Notes: generated from the letters alone by a model not told the origin. A DNA stretch of 64,000 bases from Liolophura sinensis (GCF_032854445.1 NC_088299.1:18159608-18223607), one strand, 5' to 3'. Shown: positions 1 through 14,012, numbered from the stretch's first letter. Made by a program: numbers and translations.

Positions 1-1309
1 AAATACCTTCCTAAATTTACAAGAATCTACAGGCTTGTCCCTCAGGAAACTTAACTCCTCTCCCTTTACAGCTCTGACACTGGAAGCAGGAACCACCTAA
101 CCCTCCGCCTCCCCCTCAATTTATAGACTGGCCAGACTCCTCATGCAGGGAGGCCGGCATGACCTCAGCACCTCTGCCACATATACCAGAGTCTTTACTC
201 AAAACAGGTGATCCTTCCTATCATTTTCTGATCAGCAACAAAAGTCAGATCATGTCAGCTTCTCCATCATGTGCCCACCCACCAACTGAAATGTTAATTA
301 AATTGATAGTTTAGGATGTACACTGATGGAATTGATTAGATTATGAAGTGTAAATTGCTGGAAAATTTAGAAGTAGTCTTTTATAGATTTCAAAAGTGGT
401 GAAGATTGCTAACATGGAAATATACTGTTAATTATTTAGTGTCTCAGATACAAATTAATTGAATGAAACCTTATATCTGTATGGTCTCCATGGAGTAAAC
501 GTGGTTTCAGTTTCCCGTAAGTGGAAATTATAAGACATCACACTCACTGACTACCCCTTCCCCACAAAAAAAATAATGAAAATCGAAGTGAACTGTGGTA
601 ATTAAAACCAAAGGCATGACAACTTTGAAAGTGTGGACTGTAGGCCAAAATCACAAATGTTTAAAGCATTATTACATTATTACAAATCAACCGTTGAGTT
701 TCATGCATATTTCATATCTGTCAGAACTAAGACATGCATCGTATGACGGGCAGAGAATAACACATACAAACTGACATGGGAAGAATTAAATCACTATACA
801 TGTAATATCAATAATGACTTAAATGAATTCATACCTCTGAAAAATTGAAACATTCACCCTTGTACATGTGGCCAGTGATTTAGCTATAATCATTTAACAA
901 TTGAACTTTGCCAAACACTCAGACTCCTCACTTTATGTGACGTGCGACATTCTATAAAAGCTTGATCACACAGTCCCAAACACACTGCGTTTTACGTGGG
1001 TGAAGGAGGTATTATACATCCTCGAAATTGCTCCAAAATCAAGTATTAACATGTACAGGACTTATCACAAATGCTGTACTTTAGAATTTTTGTTTTTTGG
1101 AAATAGATCATCATTCAACACACTCATCACGGAACTTTGCACAACAAAAAAAAAACAAACAAAAAACAAAGAAAAACAAGAAAACAAAAAAAAAAGCAAT
1201 GGCCGATAATAAAATGTTAGTGAGCAGGATGAGGAGATCATTAAATTCCATGAACACTTCCTGCATCTCAGAGCATGTACATTCATCAGCATCATATAGG
1301 ATTCGAACA
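1..1309. other. Non-coding, nothing recognised
   Basis: A/T-rich unique sequence with an A-rich stretch at 1145-1200. No family-like reading frame and no splice-bounded exon recognised. Confidence 0.6.
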
Positions 1310-1632
1310 TGCAGTTCTCAGCCTCAGCAGATCTCAGCCTCAGCAGTTCTCAGCCTCAGCAGTTCTCAGCCTCAGCAGTTCTCAGTCTCAGCAGTTCTCA
1401 GCCTCAGCAGTTCTCAGCCTCAGCAGTTCTCAGCCTCAGCAGTTCCCAGCTTCAGCAGCTCTCAGCCTCAGCAGTTCTCAGCCTCAGCAGCTCTCAGCCT
1501 CAGCAGTTCTCAACCTCAGCAGCTCTCAGCCTCAGCAGCTCTCAGCCTCAGCAGTTCTCAGCCTCAGCAGTTCTCAGCCTCAGCAGCTCTCAGCCTCAGC
1601 AGCTCTCAGCCTCAGCAGTTCTCAGCCTCATC
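1310..1632. repeat. 16 bp tandem repeat (CAGCAGTTCTCAGCCT), ~20 copies
   Basis: Sixteen is not a multiple of three, so three units make 48 nt and all three forward frames read the same 16-residue cycle (SSSQPQQFSASAVLSL type). The three overlapping frames are a consequence of the repeat; the leading part is an A-rich run. No coding support. Confidence 0.95.
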
Positions 1633-1639
1633 TATCATG

Positions 1640-2815
1640 ACTGGGAGGAGGATATCCAGAAGGAGGACAATAGCTAGAAGCGTGATGACAAGGTGCACCA
1701 CTCATTTCTACATAAACACCTCATTCTTACACAAAATGGCTGCAAGGTCTCTGAATGAGAAGGATGAAGAGTGTTGTTAACAAGTTGACCTCATACTTAA
1801 ACCCCTAGGAAAAATATGGTGCACTATACATGTAAGCACTCCTCCTGCTGGGGAAGAGCTAGAGCTTATGTCTGAAATGTTGCTCACAATACTTATATCC
1901 AAATGTTCAAGTATATGCACATGTAGCTTCACGCCACTCAGCTTACGTCGATCCAGACACGGATCTTTGTCATGTTACATTTATACACCTGGCAACATAC
2001 TATTCACACAGACAAATGACGTTGTACATGTTCATCTACTTATTTGACTGTTCTTACTCAAGACTTTTAAACTTATATGATGCCAGTATTAAAGTTATAG
2101 GGAGGATGAAGCCAGCTGCCAAGTGTAAACCACTGACCTTTGGTAACTACGAAAAAACTATTTTAACCTTGACATAAAAGACAAGTGATGTTCAAAAGTT
2201 TAACTGCCCAGTCACATGAGTCTCACTGACCGCTTATTGTCTTCCAAGGTGAGAGGGGAAGAAGCAACAAATTCCTTGTCCAAGACTGGTTTTGAACTCT
2301 CACCTAAAATGTCCTATTTATGTGTACATGAATATATATACATGCAATCATAAATTTGTGTTGTTCTATATATAAATGAATGCATGAAGAAACTGTAGAT
2401 AAATCTGCCATGTGTTGTAATAAGAAACAGTGATGCAGTACAGACAAAGTTCAAATGGAGAGAGCAGTATCAACAGGATGGCAGTCGGATAGTCTGCGCA
2501 TCCATCATTCTCTGCCTGAACTGTAAACAATTACCTCAGCTAAAAACAATATGTCAGTGCTGACATTAGTCAGCTGGTAGGTTACCCCAGGGGTAGATGA
2601 ACTCACTCAAGGAGTAGGAGGGTTATCCCATGGATACATGACCTTGATCAGGATGGCCTAGCACAGGGAACAGTTAGAGGATGACATGAATTTCTGTTGA
2701 GTAATAAAACTAATGTAAGCTTACCCAATGAGGCTGCAGATAAAACCAATTCATTCAAATGGTACATAGCAGATAGGAGTTACATCTATATGATAAACTC
2801 CATGAAGTTTGCTTG
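1640..2815. other. Non-coding
   Basis: Unique-looking sequence with one weak SINE-head similarity at 2250-2310. No gene seen. Confidence 0.55.
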
Positions 2816-2824
2816 TTATCAATT

Positions 2825-2939
2825 TATTTATTTATTTATTTGGCGTTTTACACAGTACTCAAGAATATTTCACTCACACGCCAGCAATCAGCATTATGAT
2901 GGGTGAAACAATGAGCATAGCCTGGGGAGAAACCCAGCA
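2825..2939 (-). mobile_element. Short 5'-truncated SINE with target-site duplication
   Basis: Tail and body part (TATTTGGCGTTTTACACAGT, ACTCAAGAATATTTCACTC). Flanks TTATCAATT at 2816-2824 and 2940-2948. Confidence 0.85.
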
Positions 2940-2948
2940 TTATCAATT

Positions 2949-5460
2949 GTCTTTATATATTAGCTGTAAGCATATGACATAATACTTGAGCTAATACTTG
3001 AGCTGTCTGATTAAGTGAGAGCATTTTGCCCGTTCTCTGTTAAGCTCTTGAGGTCACAGTTCAATCTGGGCTATTTAATTACAACAGCACAAATCAGCTG
3101 AAAATAAACCTCTGCATGATGAAAAACTGCAGATAATGCCTCACTGTCATCAAAAATAGCTTTGTGATCGCCTTTATATAAAAGCACCTCATTTTTGTTT
3201 TTGCACCTGTTATGCTACATGAGTAACCATTCAGTGGCACTAATTACCCTATCTATTTACATACATGTATATCACTATATCTGAAAAGGTGACAATTTCA
3301 ATCTGCCACCCCCAAACACCCCCCCCCCCCCCGCCCCCCAATTATTAGGGAATTTACGGTCTTATCCTGAGGCATTTACAGCACAGACTTGTAGACTTGT
3401 TCTACAAGTGTTAAACTTGTAAAGGCTGGGCCTTATTAGCATATGACCTTACAGAGGCTGAGGTATGTAAGGAATGGTAGACAACAGGGTCAAGGATTTG
3501 CCCCAAGATTTTCTTGTCCAGACAAGAGCCACAGGCATATTACCACCACGGTAATATACAGACAGTAGACAGAATGCTGACACATCCATTCAATCCCACA
3601 GACTATAGTGGTTTTAACCGACTGCTTTATAATATGATACGTTATCGGGTACCACACCAATCATCAACATCCTAAGTACTTCTGTTCAGTGAAGAGTTTT
3701 GCAGATTCTCATGTAGACACACAATTTACACAAGTAAAGTTAATTTTATTCACCCATGACCATAAAGATGAACTCAGTAAATGTCATCAATGATATACGA
3801 TATCAATAAGGTCCACACAGTCTTCCATACATGTACATTAAACATACCGCATTTAATTCAGTGAAAAAGAAAATCTAAAAACGTGTGTAAATTAAATCAA
3901 TATATTTTCAGTTTTGATGTTTTTTGTAATGATGCTTATTTCTTTTAACACTTCTTTACCTTTAAGCATATAATGTTATATCAGTTTTAAATGCATCTTC
4001 AACAATTACCATGGACAACATTCAATCGAATGATACAGGCAGTTTAATTGCCAGAACAGATGATTTATTTCACAATGTGATGCTTCTGTTTCAATGTCAC
4101 CTTGATGCTGCCAATTTTTTTTACATTTATATACACACGTATGGAATGAGTTTAAATGGCTGTTAAAAATGATAGGCTGTAAAAATGATAGCTGTAATTT
4201 CTGAAATTAATTTGAGCTAAAATATAATAATACAAGAATATGATATAAGAAAAACGCTCTACACACCCAGACTGTGAGAATTACCACTAGATACATGCAG
4301 TACGACAAAATACCATTACAGCCATAATTTCCGATACTGATTTGTGGTGTGGGAATATAATCGCTGTGAGAAGTCACTGAAATTTACATGGCCACGCTGT
4401 CACAAATAAAAGCTGTCTGCCATGTTTATAAGGATGAGAATGCAGTATACTTGTGGCCACTTAAACAGGATGCTCTCGTCTAAACTCGGTTAACCAGGAT
4501 AAGAAAGAGGCAACAGGGATTGGATTTTAATCTCTACCGCAATCTCAAGGAGAGTACAGCCTGGACCTCACATGTGAACTATTCAACCAGAAGCCAACTG
4601 CTGTTATTCTTCTACCTTTTTCCCTATTTGCAAAGGCATATTTATTCAAGCACATTCAGAAATCATTATTGTGTGTTGACTTATAAAACTGTACCTTTTG
4701 TGAAGCCCTGAAACTGGTCATTCCAACTAAGGTAGCTTTCTCTCCAAAATCAAACCCAAAAAAAAATGCATAAACTACGCTAAAAGCGTTTCCAAATATG
4801 CGAAAAGGTTCAGGAATTAGGGTCTTTAAAACCATAGTTATAACAAAAATAATAAATATGATTTAATGATTTTGACTTTGACTGTAAAATTCATGCACCA
4901 CTTGTCAAACAATATAACATAATATAAAAACTCTACAGAAATAATTATGATGAATGTACACCAATTTAGAAGTTACTCATTCTAACCTGAAGATTAACAT
5001 CCATAAGCTGTAGTAAAGAAAACTGGTGTATCTGTACAAGTATCAGTGCTGTCAGCTTACACAGGTATAGGCGTGCTGCACGCACTGATGAGTTCATCAG
5101 TAAAGGATGCAAAGCAGCTTTTGTGCCTTTCATCGAGTTAACAGCATGAGCCGCTTTGTTGGGCCATTGAGTACCATTATCTTCAGGCATGAATTAAAGC
5201 AATATGCCCGAGTACAAATACCTCATTTCTACTTACATCTTACATAATGAATTGTGTGTTGTAGAAGAGTGCAGCATGAGGTCTAGGTGTACTCCTCTAG
5301 GCAATGTAAGGTGTGCATACACAAATACTGTACCCTTAAAGTACACCTTCCTTAAACCGATATGGCGCACCTCATGCACATTTTCCGGGCTGCATTATAG
5401 AAAAAAAAAAATTCTTGGTACTGTTTGAAGTCCAATGACTGAAACATATGAATGCAGCTT
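2949..5460. other. Non-coding
   Basis: A/T-rich, with the poly-C tract near 3320. Short open frames only, none with recognisable domains. Confidence 0.55.
3319..3341. repeat. Poly-C tract
   Basis: C14 followed by GCCCCCC. Possible assembly or sequencing weak point. Confidence 0.9.
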
Positions 5461-5471
5461 AATATTATAGT

Positions 5472-5608
5472 CTCCCCTCCAGCCGTAGGTAAGAAGGTTT
5501 GGTAGGACGGTCTTGGCATTACCCTGGGCTCTCCCTGGCTTCCTTCAACCATAATATTGGCCACCATCGCATAAGTGAAGTACTCGTAAAACACCTAACA
5601 AATAAATA
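5472..5608 (+). mobile_element. 5'-truncated SINE with target-site duplication, opposite orientation
   Basis: Reverse orientation, ending ...AAACACCTAACAAATAAATA. Flanked by AATATTATAGT (5461-5471 and 5609-5619). Confidence 0.88.
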
Positions 5609-5735
5609 AATATTATAGTAGTTGTGATGATGACTTTGTGGATCTCATCAGCAGGCCGTTTATTAGTGAATGATTAAAGCGCTGGCTCCGCAGGACTCTC
5701 AGGCCCCTGACCAATGAGGTCATGTTAGAATCAAA

Positions 5736-5811
5736 ATGTGCCAGGTTTGGTTGTGCAGAGATGTGCCAGGTTTGGTTGTGCAGGGATGTGCCAGGTTCGG
5801 TTGTGCAGGGG
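5736..5811. repeat. ~25 bp tandem repeat, three copies
   Basis: Three units of ATGTGCCAGGTTTGGTTGTG plus CAGGG. Confidence 0.92.
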
Positions 5812-6185
5812 TATATCATAAGTTTGTCAGGTGCATGTGTACGTGAAGAAGGGAGGAACAATAGTTCAGTAAGACCACACAAGTTCCCACCATAAAGTCG
5901 GGGACACAGTAGATGGATTTTGTACAGTCATATTTTGTGAATTTCTAAAATCTGCCTAGTGTGTCCATGCCAGAGATGGCATATTTCTCAGGCCATCTTG
6001 TTCGCCCCAAAATTTGCTTGTATCGAAGAAGATGTTAGCGAAGAAATATGCTGGCGATTTCACCACTCTGTCTGTTTCAGCGAATTTTGGCGATTAAGCT
6101 TACCAATCAAACAAAACACCGAATTGTGTTGAATTTTGTTTATGTTACATGGTTTACTAGATCACATTACATAACCTAACAACCA

Positions 6186-7075
6186 ATGGAAAAATCTGCC
6201 CAGTGTGTCTGCAACTATGCAACCAAGTTCATCACTACAAGCAACAAAATCTGCCCAGTGTGTCTGCAACTATGCAACCAAGTTCATCACTATAAGTCAC
6301 AAAATCTGCCCAGTGTGTCTGCAACTATGCAACCAAGTTCATCACTACAAGCGACTAAGTGTGTCTGCAACTATGCAACCAAGTTCATCACTACAAGCGA
6401 CTAAGTGTGTCTGCAACTATGCAACCAAGTTCATCACTACAAGCGACTAAGTGTGTCTGCAACTATGCAACCAAGTTCATCACTACAAGCGACTAAGTGT
6501 GTCTGCAACTATGCAACCAAGTTCATCACTATAAGTCACAAAATCTGCCCAGTGTGTCTGCAACTATGCAACCAAGTTCATCACTATAAGTCACAAAATC
6601 TGCCCAGTGTGTCTGCAACTATGCAACCAAGTTCATCACTATAAGTCACAAAATCTGCCCAGTGTGTCTGCAACTAAGCAACCAAGTTCATCACTACAAG
6701 CGACTAAGTGTGTCTGCAACTATGCAACCAAGTTCATCACTACAAGCGACTAAGTGTGTCTGCAACTATGCAACCAAGTTCATCACTACAAGCGACTAAG
6801 TGTGTCTGCAACTATGCAACCAAGTTCATCACTACAAGCGACTAAGTGTGTCTGCAACTATGCAACCAAGTTCATCACTATAAGTCACAAAATCTGCCCA
6901 GTGTGTCTGCAACTATGCAACCAAGTTCATCACTACAAGTCACAAAATCTGCCTAGTGTGTCTGCAACTATGCAACCAAGTTCATCACTATAAGTCACAA
7001 AATCTGCCTAGTGTGTCTGCAACTATGCAACCAAGTTCATCACTACAAGTGACAAAGTCCGCCTAGTGTGTCCCT
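6186..7075. repeat. Mixed 46/54 bp tandem repeat, ~18 copies
   Basis: Shared core GTGTGTCTGCAACTATGCAA plus CCAAGTTCATCACTA, joined by either a short linker (CAAGCGACTA, 46 bp unit) or a longer one (TAAGTCACAAAATCTGCCC, 54 bp unit). The types occur in blocks, indicating unequal exchange. Confidence 0.94.
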
Positions 7076-8689
7076 GGCTTAAAGCTCAGGCTGAGAATGC
7101 ATTGAACACAAAGCAATCAACTCAAAAACTTTTCAAATTTTTAAAAGATTTTAATCATAATATATGTCTTTGTTATGTACTATTTCAGAACTTTTCAGCC
7201 TTCAATCTAGAAACTTCATCCATTCATATATCATATTACTGGAGATTTCAATACTCACATGGCTCATTTAACACACAGTATTTGATGTGACATGAAATGC
7301 ATGTCTGAGAAAAATGTTCTGCAGCAGATATGTCAGTAACCAGACCCACCACATGCAACCCTTCTCAGTCTACCCGCCCCCCCTCCCCAACACACACACC
7401 CTGGGAGCACGCCTTTGCCAGTGTGAACCTCTTTCCGGTGTCACACCTTAGAGCTGCTCAGAGACACCTACATGTACATCGACTGGCTTAATGTGCTGTG
7501 TGACATGTACTAATGTGTCAATCCTAGTACGTCACAGCATGATCAAGAGTGTGAAACTGAAGGGATAAGTAGTGTACATCCTGTTTTCTTACATCTCTCT
7601 TAGTACGGTACAACCATTTTACCACACAATAAAAAATCTGATCAAGTTTAAGGCCACATCATTTTTATTTTGTGCTTTAAGAACCTCCCCCTCCCCCCCC
7701 CCTCAATCCAAGAATGGACTAAATATAAAACTACAGGAAATCCAAATTTGTTACTGCCCAATCTCTATAAAGATGTTTTATAGGACTTTCCTATACATCA
7801 CGGCTTTTCAATCACATAAATGTGTCCCTAACAGGAACAATCCCAGGGACAGTCACAATTCCCATAAATTAGATGATTTTTCATTTTTATTTTTGTTTTC
7901 ATACCCCTCTCCAAGACTGAAAGATTCATCCTGCATTGCCTGCCAGTGTGAAGCAAAAAGTCAACTTGCTGTGGCATACTGAAATCATATTTTTGATAAC
8001 AATACTCAGTATTTCAGAGCACTATGTTGAGCCACAGACAAAACATGGAGTGCCAAAAAAATGATACCAATACTCAGTATTTAAAGAGCACTATATTGGG
8101 TCAGAGCTAACATGTAAAGCGTCAAAAAATTATACCAATATTCACAGTTACACTGATTTTGGTCAATGCAAAACTGATTGGTTATAACTGTACTTCTACC
8201 ACACCAACATATGCAAGTATTATATCGCAACATCAAAATATTTCATACCGAAATATAAGACAGATCATCTAAATTAAACAACAGTCATTCTTTGATATAT
8301 TACATGTCAGAAGTTCAAGCTGACTGTCCTGGCTCACACAAACACTTACATTTACAGTATACAATATTAGGCTCACAATATTTGCTGGTTCCAGCCCAAG
8401 GGAAGCCATCACCCATTGTCAATGCAACTTTTGCACATTCCTTGCTCGGCAAATAAAGAGTTAGAGCGTGTGCTCTGATTGTTCAGTACTCATTAACAGC
8501 TCACCTTCATAAAATCATTTCCTCTTTGTAAACCAAGTGAACATACAGTGTGCCTTAACTCAGAGATGATGTGTTTTATGAAAAAATTTCAAGAATTCTG
8601 ACATACAAAGTTTTATGGAAGTGAACCCTGATGGTGATGTCATACGTCTGGTGTCTTCAGCTATAAATTAATAAAAATCTTTAGACAGC
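7076..8689. other. Non-coding
   Basis: C-rich tract around 7375-7395 and 7683-7703. ATACCAATACTCAGTATTT-like strings recur at 7998 and 8066. Nothing gene-like. Confidence 0.55.
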
Positions 8690-9235
8690 ACCATAAACAC
8701 ATCTCTGTGTGTAAGGCAACACTATAAACACATGTCTGTCTGTAAGGCAGCACTATAAACATGTCTAACTGTAAGGCAGCACTATAAATACATGTCTGTC
8801 TGTAAGGCAGCACTATAAACACATGTCTGTCTGCAAGACACCACTATAAACATATGTCTGTCTGTAAGGCAGCACTATAAACACGTCTGTCTGCAAGGCA
8901 GCATTATAAACACATGTCTGTCTGTAAGGCAGCAGTATAAACACATGTCTCTCTGTAAGGCAGCATTATAAACACATGTCTGTCTACAAGGGAACATTAT
9001 AAACACATGTCTGTCTGCAAGGCAGCACTATAAACACATGTCTGTCTGCAAGGCAGCACTATAAAGACACGTCTGTCTGTAAGGCAGCACTATAAACATG
9101 TCTATCTGTAAGGCAGCACAATAAACACGTCAATCTGTAAAGCAGCACTATAAAGACATGTCTGTCTGTAAGGCAGCACTATAAACACATGTCTGTCTGT
9201 AAGGCATCACTATAAACACATGTCTATCTGCAGTG
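8690..9235. repeat. 31 bp tandem repeat, ~17 copies
   Basis: Unit ACACATGTCTGTCTGTAAGG plus CAGCACTATAA with point changes and small indels. Confidence 0.93.
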
Positions 9236-10137
9236 GGATATTCCTACAGTGGATGAGTGCATATATTGTCAAACAGACACTCGGCTAATAAACATGTATG
9301 ACCAGAGCAAAGAACTTACTGTAGACAAGATTTTTATATCTTCTTCATGTATTAAGATGGTATACAAGAACCACAGATAATTTCAGTTCAACTTTGTTTT
9401 GTGTGTATGCAGAGAGAATAAAAGTAGCCTAGTACAACTGATGTGAAATTCTTACCGACTATATATAGTGCTCCCTGGATAAAATACATTCATAAAGGAT
9501 TTGGGGAAATAATCATGGAGGAAAGGCAAATAAGATTACTTTAAGCCTTAAAGATTTCTATTCTATTTAAAATTTTTACTTTGCTCATTTAATATATACA
9601 TTGCCTTATTATTCCTGCAGTACAGGAAGTACCTTGATTCTCTTCTGCAGACTTTTCTCACAGAAAAACATCATCGAGCCAGCAGTTGTGCGTGCAAAAT
9701 AGCGCTAAAAGAGGCCCAATTTTTCAAAGCTATGCCTCGGGGACACACCCCTATAAAGTTTATAGGATTCAGCACAATCAAGCATGACCCAAATCATTAT
9801 ATCATCCATTATGATGCATGACATTGCCTTACCATAATGTTAGATGCTCACTGGTAAATAGACTAGGTAAATATGCATCTACATATAGATATTCACACAT
9901 ACGTGTAGTCTACAAAAGGTTACTGATTTTATTAAAGTACTTCAACGTTAACTTCATGTACTACAATTTATGGTATCCTATACCATATCCTAACTGGTAT
10001 ACAATATATGTAGTATTTATGACTAAACAGCCAGTATTAGGGTTATTGTAGTTTAGTCTGCAATGTTAGGGGAAAAAATATGGTCCTACAATTTCCCTCA
10101 GTCAAATTACCTGAGAACAATGTTCTATATAGTCTTA
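9236..10137. other. Non-coding
   Basis: Unique A/T-rich spacer between two minisatellites. Nothing recognised. Confidence 0.55.
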
Positions 10138-10996
10138 ATTCTTCACTGTGTAATGCAGACAAATGCTTGCCATACACAATTCTTCACTGTGTAATGCAGA
10201 CAAATGCTTGCCATACACAATTCTTCACTGTGTAATGCAGACAAATGCTTGCCATACACAATTCTTCACTGTGTAATGCAGACAAATGCTTGCCATACAC
10301 AATTCTTCACTGTGTAATGCAGACAAATGCTTGCCATACACAATTCTTCACCGTGCAATGCAGACAAATGCTTGCCCTACACAATTCTTCACTTTGTAAT
10401 GCAGACAAATGCTTGCCATACACACTTCTTCACTGTGTAATGCAGACAAATACTTGCCATACACACTTCTTCACTGTGTAATGCGTACAAATGCTTGCCA
10501 TACACAATTCTTCACTGTGCAATGCAGACAAATGCTTGCCATACACAATTCTTCACTGTCTAATGCATACAAATGCTTGCCATACACAATTCTTCACTTT
10601 GTAATGCAGACAAATGCTTGCCATACACAATTCTTCACTGTGTAATGCGAACAAATGCTTGCCATACACAATTCTTCACTGTGTAATGCAGACAAATGCT
10701 TGCCATAGACAATTCTTCATTGTGTAATGCAGACAAATGCTTGCCATACACAATTCTTCACTGTCTAATGCATACAAATGCTTGCCATACACAATTCTTC
10801 ACTGTCTAATGCATACAAATGCTTGCCATAGACAATTCTTCACTGTGTAATGCAGACAAATGCTTGCCATAGACAATTCTTCATTGTGTAATGCAGACAA
10901 ATGCTTGCCATACACAATTCTTCACTGTCTAATGCATACAAATGCTTGCCATACACAATTCTTCACTGTGTAATGCAGACAAATGCTTGCCATACA
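10138..10996. repeat. 41 bp tandem repeat, ~21 copies
   Basis: Unit TAATGCAGACAAATGCTTGC plus CATACACAATTCTTCACTGTG. Sub-variants (CATAGACAATT, TCTAATGCATAC) recur at intervals, a hint of higher-order structure. Confidence 0.94.
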
Positions 10997-11263
10997 CCGC
11001 TGTAAACTTATTCCTATAGCAGTACATTAGTTGTTTTCCCTTTCACTTGGGTATATGTCTGTAGCAGTACATTAGTTTTCTTCCTTTCACTTTATTTATA
11101 TGAGTATCTATCATTCTGGAAATGTGTATCATTCCAGAGTTTTTGCTGACTTGGCTAAGATTTAGGTTTTAATTGAGATTCATAGAAACAGTAATTAAAC
11201 CGATGTTCACGCAAAACATTTGCAGCGATGAAATACGCATTAACATGCCATTCCTCTGAGACT

Positions 11264-11346
11264 GCGACATGCAACGTAAACATGCTCAGCGACATGCAAC
11301 GTAAACATGCTCAGCGACATGCAACGTAAACATGCTCAGCGACATG
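11264..11346. repeat. 25 bp tandem repeat, three copies
   Basis: GCGACATGCAACGTAAACAT plus GCTCA, nearly perfect. Confidence 0.93.
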
Positions 11347-11607
11347 CACTACTGAACCTGACTAATTGGATCTAATTTCTCGCAGACTTGTCACGGGATA
11401 TCATATTCTGCTTGTGTTCATTTATCAGATATAGCGTATATCTTTTAAAGAAATCTCTTGTTAGTACGCAGGTATATGTATACAGTCTATGGACGTGTAC
11501 ATACACTGTATATCTGATAACTTGAAAGCAACACCTGACTCTGTATGCATGTACACACTAATAAAACATTGTTTATTACAACTTTGCAGGTATAATATGA
11601 CTTTGTA

Positions 11608-11800
11608 TTTATTTATGTATTTATTTATCTGATTGGTGTTTTACGCTGTACTCAAGAATATTTCATTTATATGATGCGGCCAGCATTATGGTGGGCGGGA
11701 ACTGGGCAGAGCCCAGGGGAGGAAATTCCCAGCATGTTGCTGACAGACTTTCTTATTTACTGCAAAAGAGGAAGCCAGCATGAGCTGGACTTGAACTCAC
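11608..11800 (-). mobile_element. 5'-truncated SINE with target-site duplication
   Basis: Same family as 23443-23711 but ends within the B-box region, losing the A box. Flanked by a perfect 13 bp duplication ATATGACTTTGTA (11595-11607 and 11801-11813), typical of LINE-type target-primed integration. Confidence 0.92.
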
Positions 11801-11813
11801 ATATGACTTTGTA

Positions 11814-13411
11814 AAACAAACACATATAACTTACCCCTAACTGTTATTTATATGCTCTGATATATTAACAGTGCTGAACAATTTAGTGTTCATCAGCAAA
11901 GCAGCTGGACATACAATGTACATGCAGAAAACCTTCAAACTTTTTGAGCTCTGAAGTACTTTTTTCAGTTGAATTTATGCACACAATTATTACAAAAATG
12001 ATGTTGAAAATGGTTTATTTGAGTCAGTAAAGATGGAAGTCTCATAACATAATTTTCTACTTTTCTCGATGTTTCAAAATACTGATCGCAGAGACAGCTG
12101 AAAAGGTTTAGGACACACATGTATGTAAATCAAACATCCACCTTTATCACACATATATTAACACACATACACTGTACATGTATATTTATCTTGTACATTT
12201 ATGTTATCAATCTCTGATTTTTGGTCATAATGTTAAGGAATAGCTTCAGTAAAGAGCAAACACTTCAATTTAACAGAAAAGTAATCCTTTTAAAGTATGA
12301 AAACTTAATTTCAATTCAAGAAATATTTGCTCAATTTTGTAACAATTAAGAATTCAGCAAATCAGAGATTCTTGTACAAACTGAAAACTGATTTATTGCA
12401 AAGATATTAAATTTTCATTGTTTACAACTTTATATACATTCTAATAACCTTAAGAAATATTTATTTATTGATTTGATTGGTGTTTTAGATGGAATTTATG
12501 GACACAATTAGTCGCCACAAATTTTCTAGTTTTATGAGATACGTGAATTCCAACACATGTTCTGGGTTAATAGAATGTTCAGTGATCCAGAATACCATAG
12601 CTTTAACACAAGCACTCTCTTTAAATTAAAGTCCATCAGAACTGCTTCGTGTCATTTGTTTTTTCTCATGTTTGGGTTTAATTGCTTGTACATGTACATT
12701 TATATATTGACGAGAAAGCTTTTATACATACAGATTGTATGTCATGCATTAGTTGTCTGGAATTGATAAGTTGCTATTTAACCTTGGATGACAAGGCGAC
12801 GTGCCGCCAGCATGTGGAGTTGATAGTACCAGTGACCTCAGGCTATCTACCTGAGCAGTCAAGGGCATCATGCGGACACCACACTTATACTGGCATCAGT
12901 TTATGTTGAACGACAACCCATTTCCCAATGATCAGAATAACCACAAAGTATGTTTAATTAAAAAAATGAAATTCCAGCTAGACAAATTGCCTTCTGAAGC
13001 CATGCAAAGGTGATGACTTGGGGGAGGTTGTGTTTAGATGAAAGTATGATAGCTTTTTCTGTCAGGTGAACTTGGTTGCACGCAATCTACAGCAGAATAT
13101 AATGCATGCACTCAGATTAGTTGTCACCAGGAAACGTCTTAATACCACCAAATGGCAATTAAGTTACAAAAAACAGAAACATTTTACATCGTTCATATAC
13201 GCCTAATCTACAAACGAATGTGAGATTGTCAAAGATAAAAGTTTTACACAAATTAATCACATACATCCAAAGAAATACTTTAAATTTCAGGGAAATGGAT
13301 ACAATAGTTCCCACAGTATAGACCAAAGCACCATTATATGCATGGAGAGTGTTGTGGGTAAAGTATTGTAAATTGTCAAATAAATAAACATTGTCAATAA
13401 ATATCAGTTAC
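11814..13411. other. Non-coding
   Basis: A/T-rich with a SINE tail fragment at 12458-12492. Nothing else recognised. Confidence 0.55.
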
Positions 13412-14012
13412 CAGATGTGAGTCTGACAAATACAATATCCCATCAGGTTTGCATGGACAGATGTGAGTGTGACAAATACAAAATGCCATCAGGTTTGCAT
13501 GGACAGCTGTGAGTCTGACAAATACACTATCCCATCAGGTTTACATGGACAGGTGTGAGTCTGACAAATACAATATCCCATCAGGTTTGCATGGCCAGAT
13601 GTGAATGTGACAAATACAATATCCCATCAGGTTTGCATGGACAGATGTGAGTCTGACAAATACAAAATCCCATCAGGTTTACATGACCAGATGTGAGTGT
13701 GACAAATACAATATCCCATCAGGTTTGCATGGACAGATGTGAGTGCGACAAATACAAAATCCCATCAGGTTTGCATGGACAGCTGTGAGTGTGACAAATA
13801 CACTATCCCATCAGGTTTGCATGGACAGATGTGAGTGTGACAAATACAAAATGCCATCAGGTTTGCATGGCCAGATGTGAATGTGACAAATACAAAATGC
13901 CATCAGGTTTGCATGGTCAGATGTGAGTGTGACAAATACAAAATCCCATCAGGTTTGCATGGCCAGATGTGAGTGTGACAAATACAAAATCCCATCAGGT
14001 TTGCATGGACAA
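13412..14012. repeat. 46 bp tandem repeat, ~13 copies
   Basis: Unit GACAGATGTGAGTGTGACAA plus ATACAAAATCCCATCAGGTTTGCATG, with ATCCC/ATGCC and GTGAG/GTGAA variants. Confidence 0.94.

Noticed and set aside
1097..1780. 227-codon Ser/Gln-rich frame
   Set aside because: 16 bp repeat open in all frames, preceded by an A-rich run; no coding signature.
6186..7075. Regular direct repeats that might suggest a CRISPR array
   Set aside because: Units are contiguous without unique spacers, in a spliced eukaryotic locus; an ordinary minisatellite. The same holds for the other arrays.
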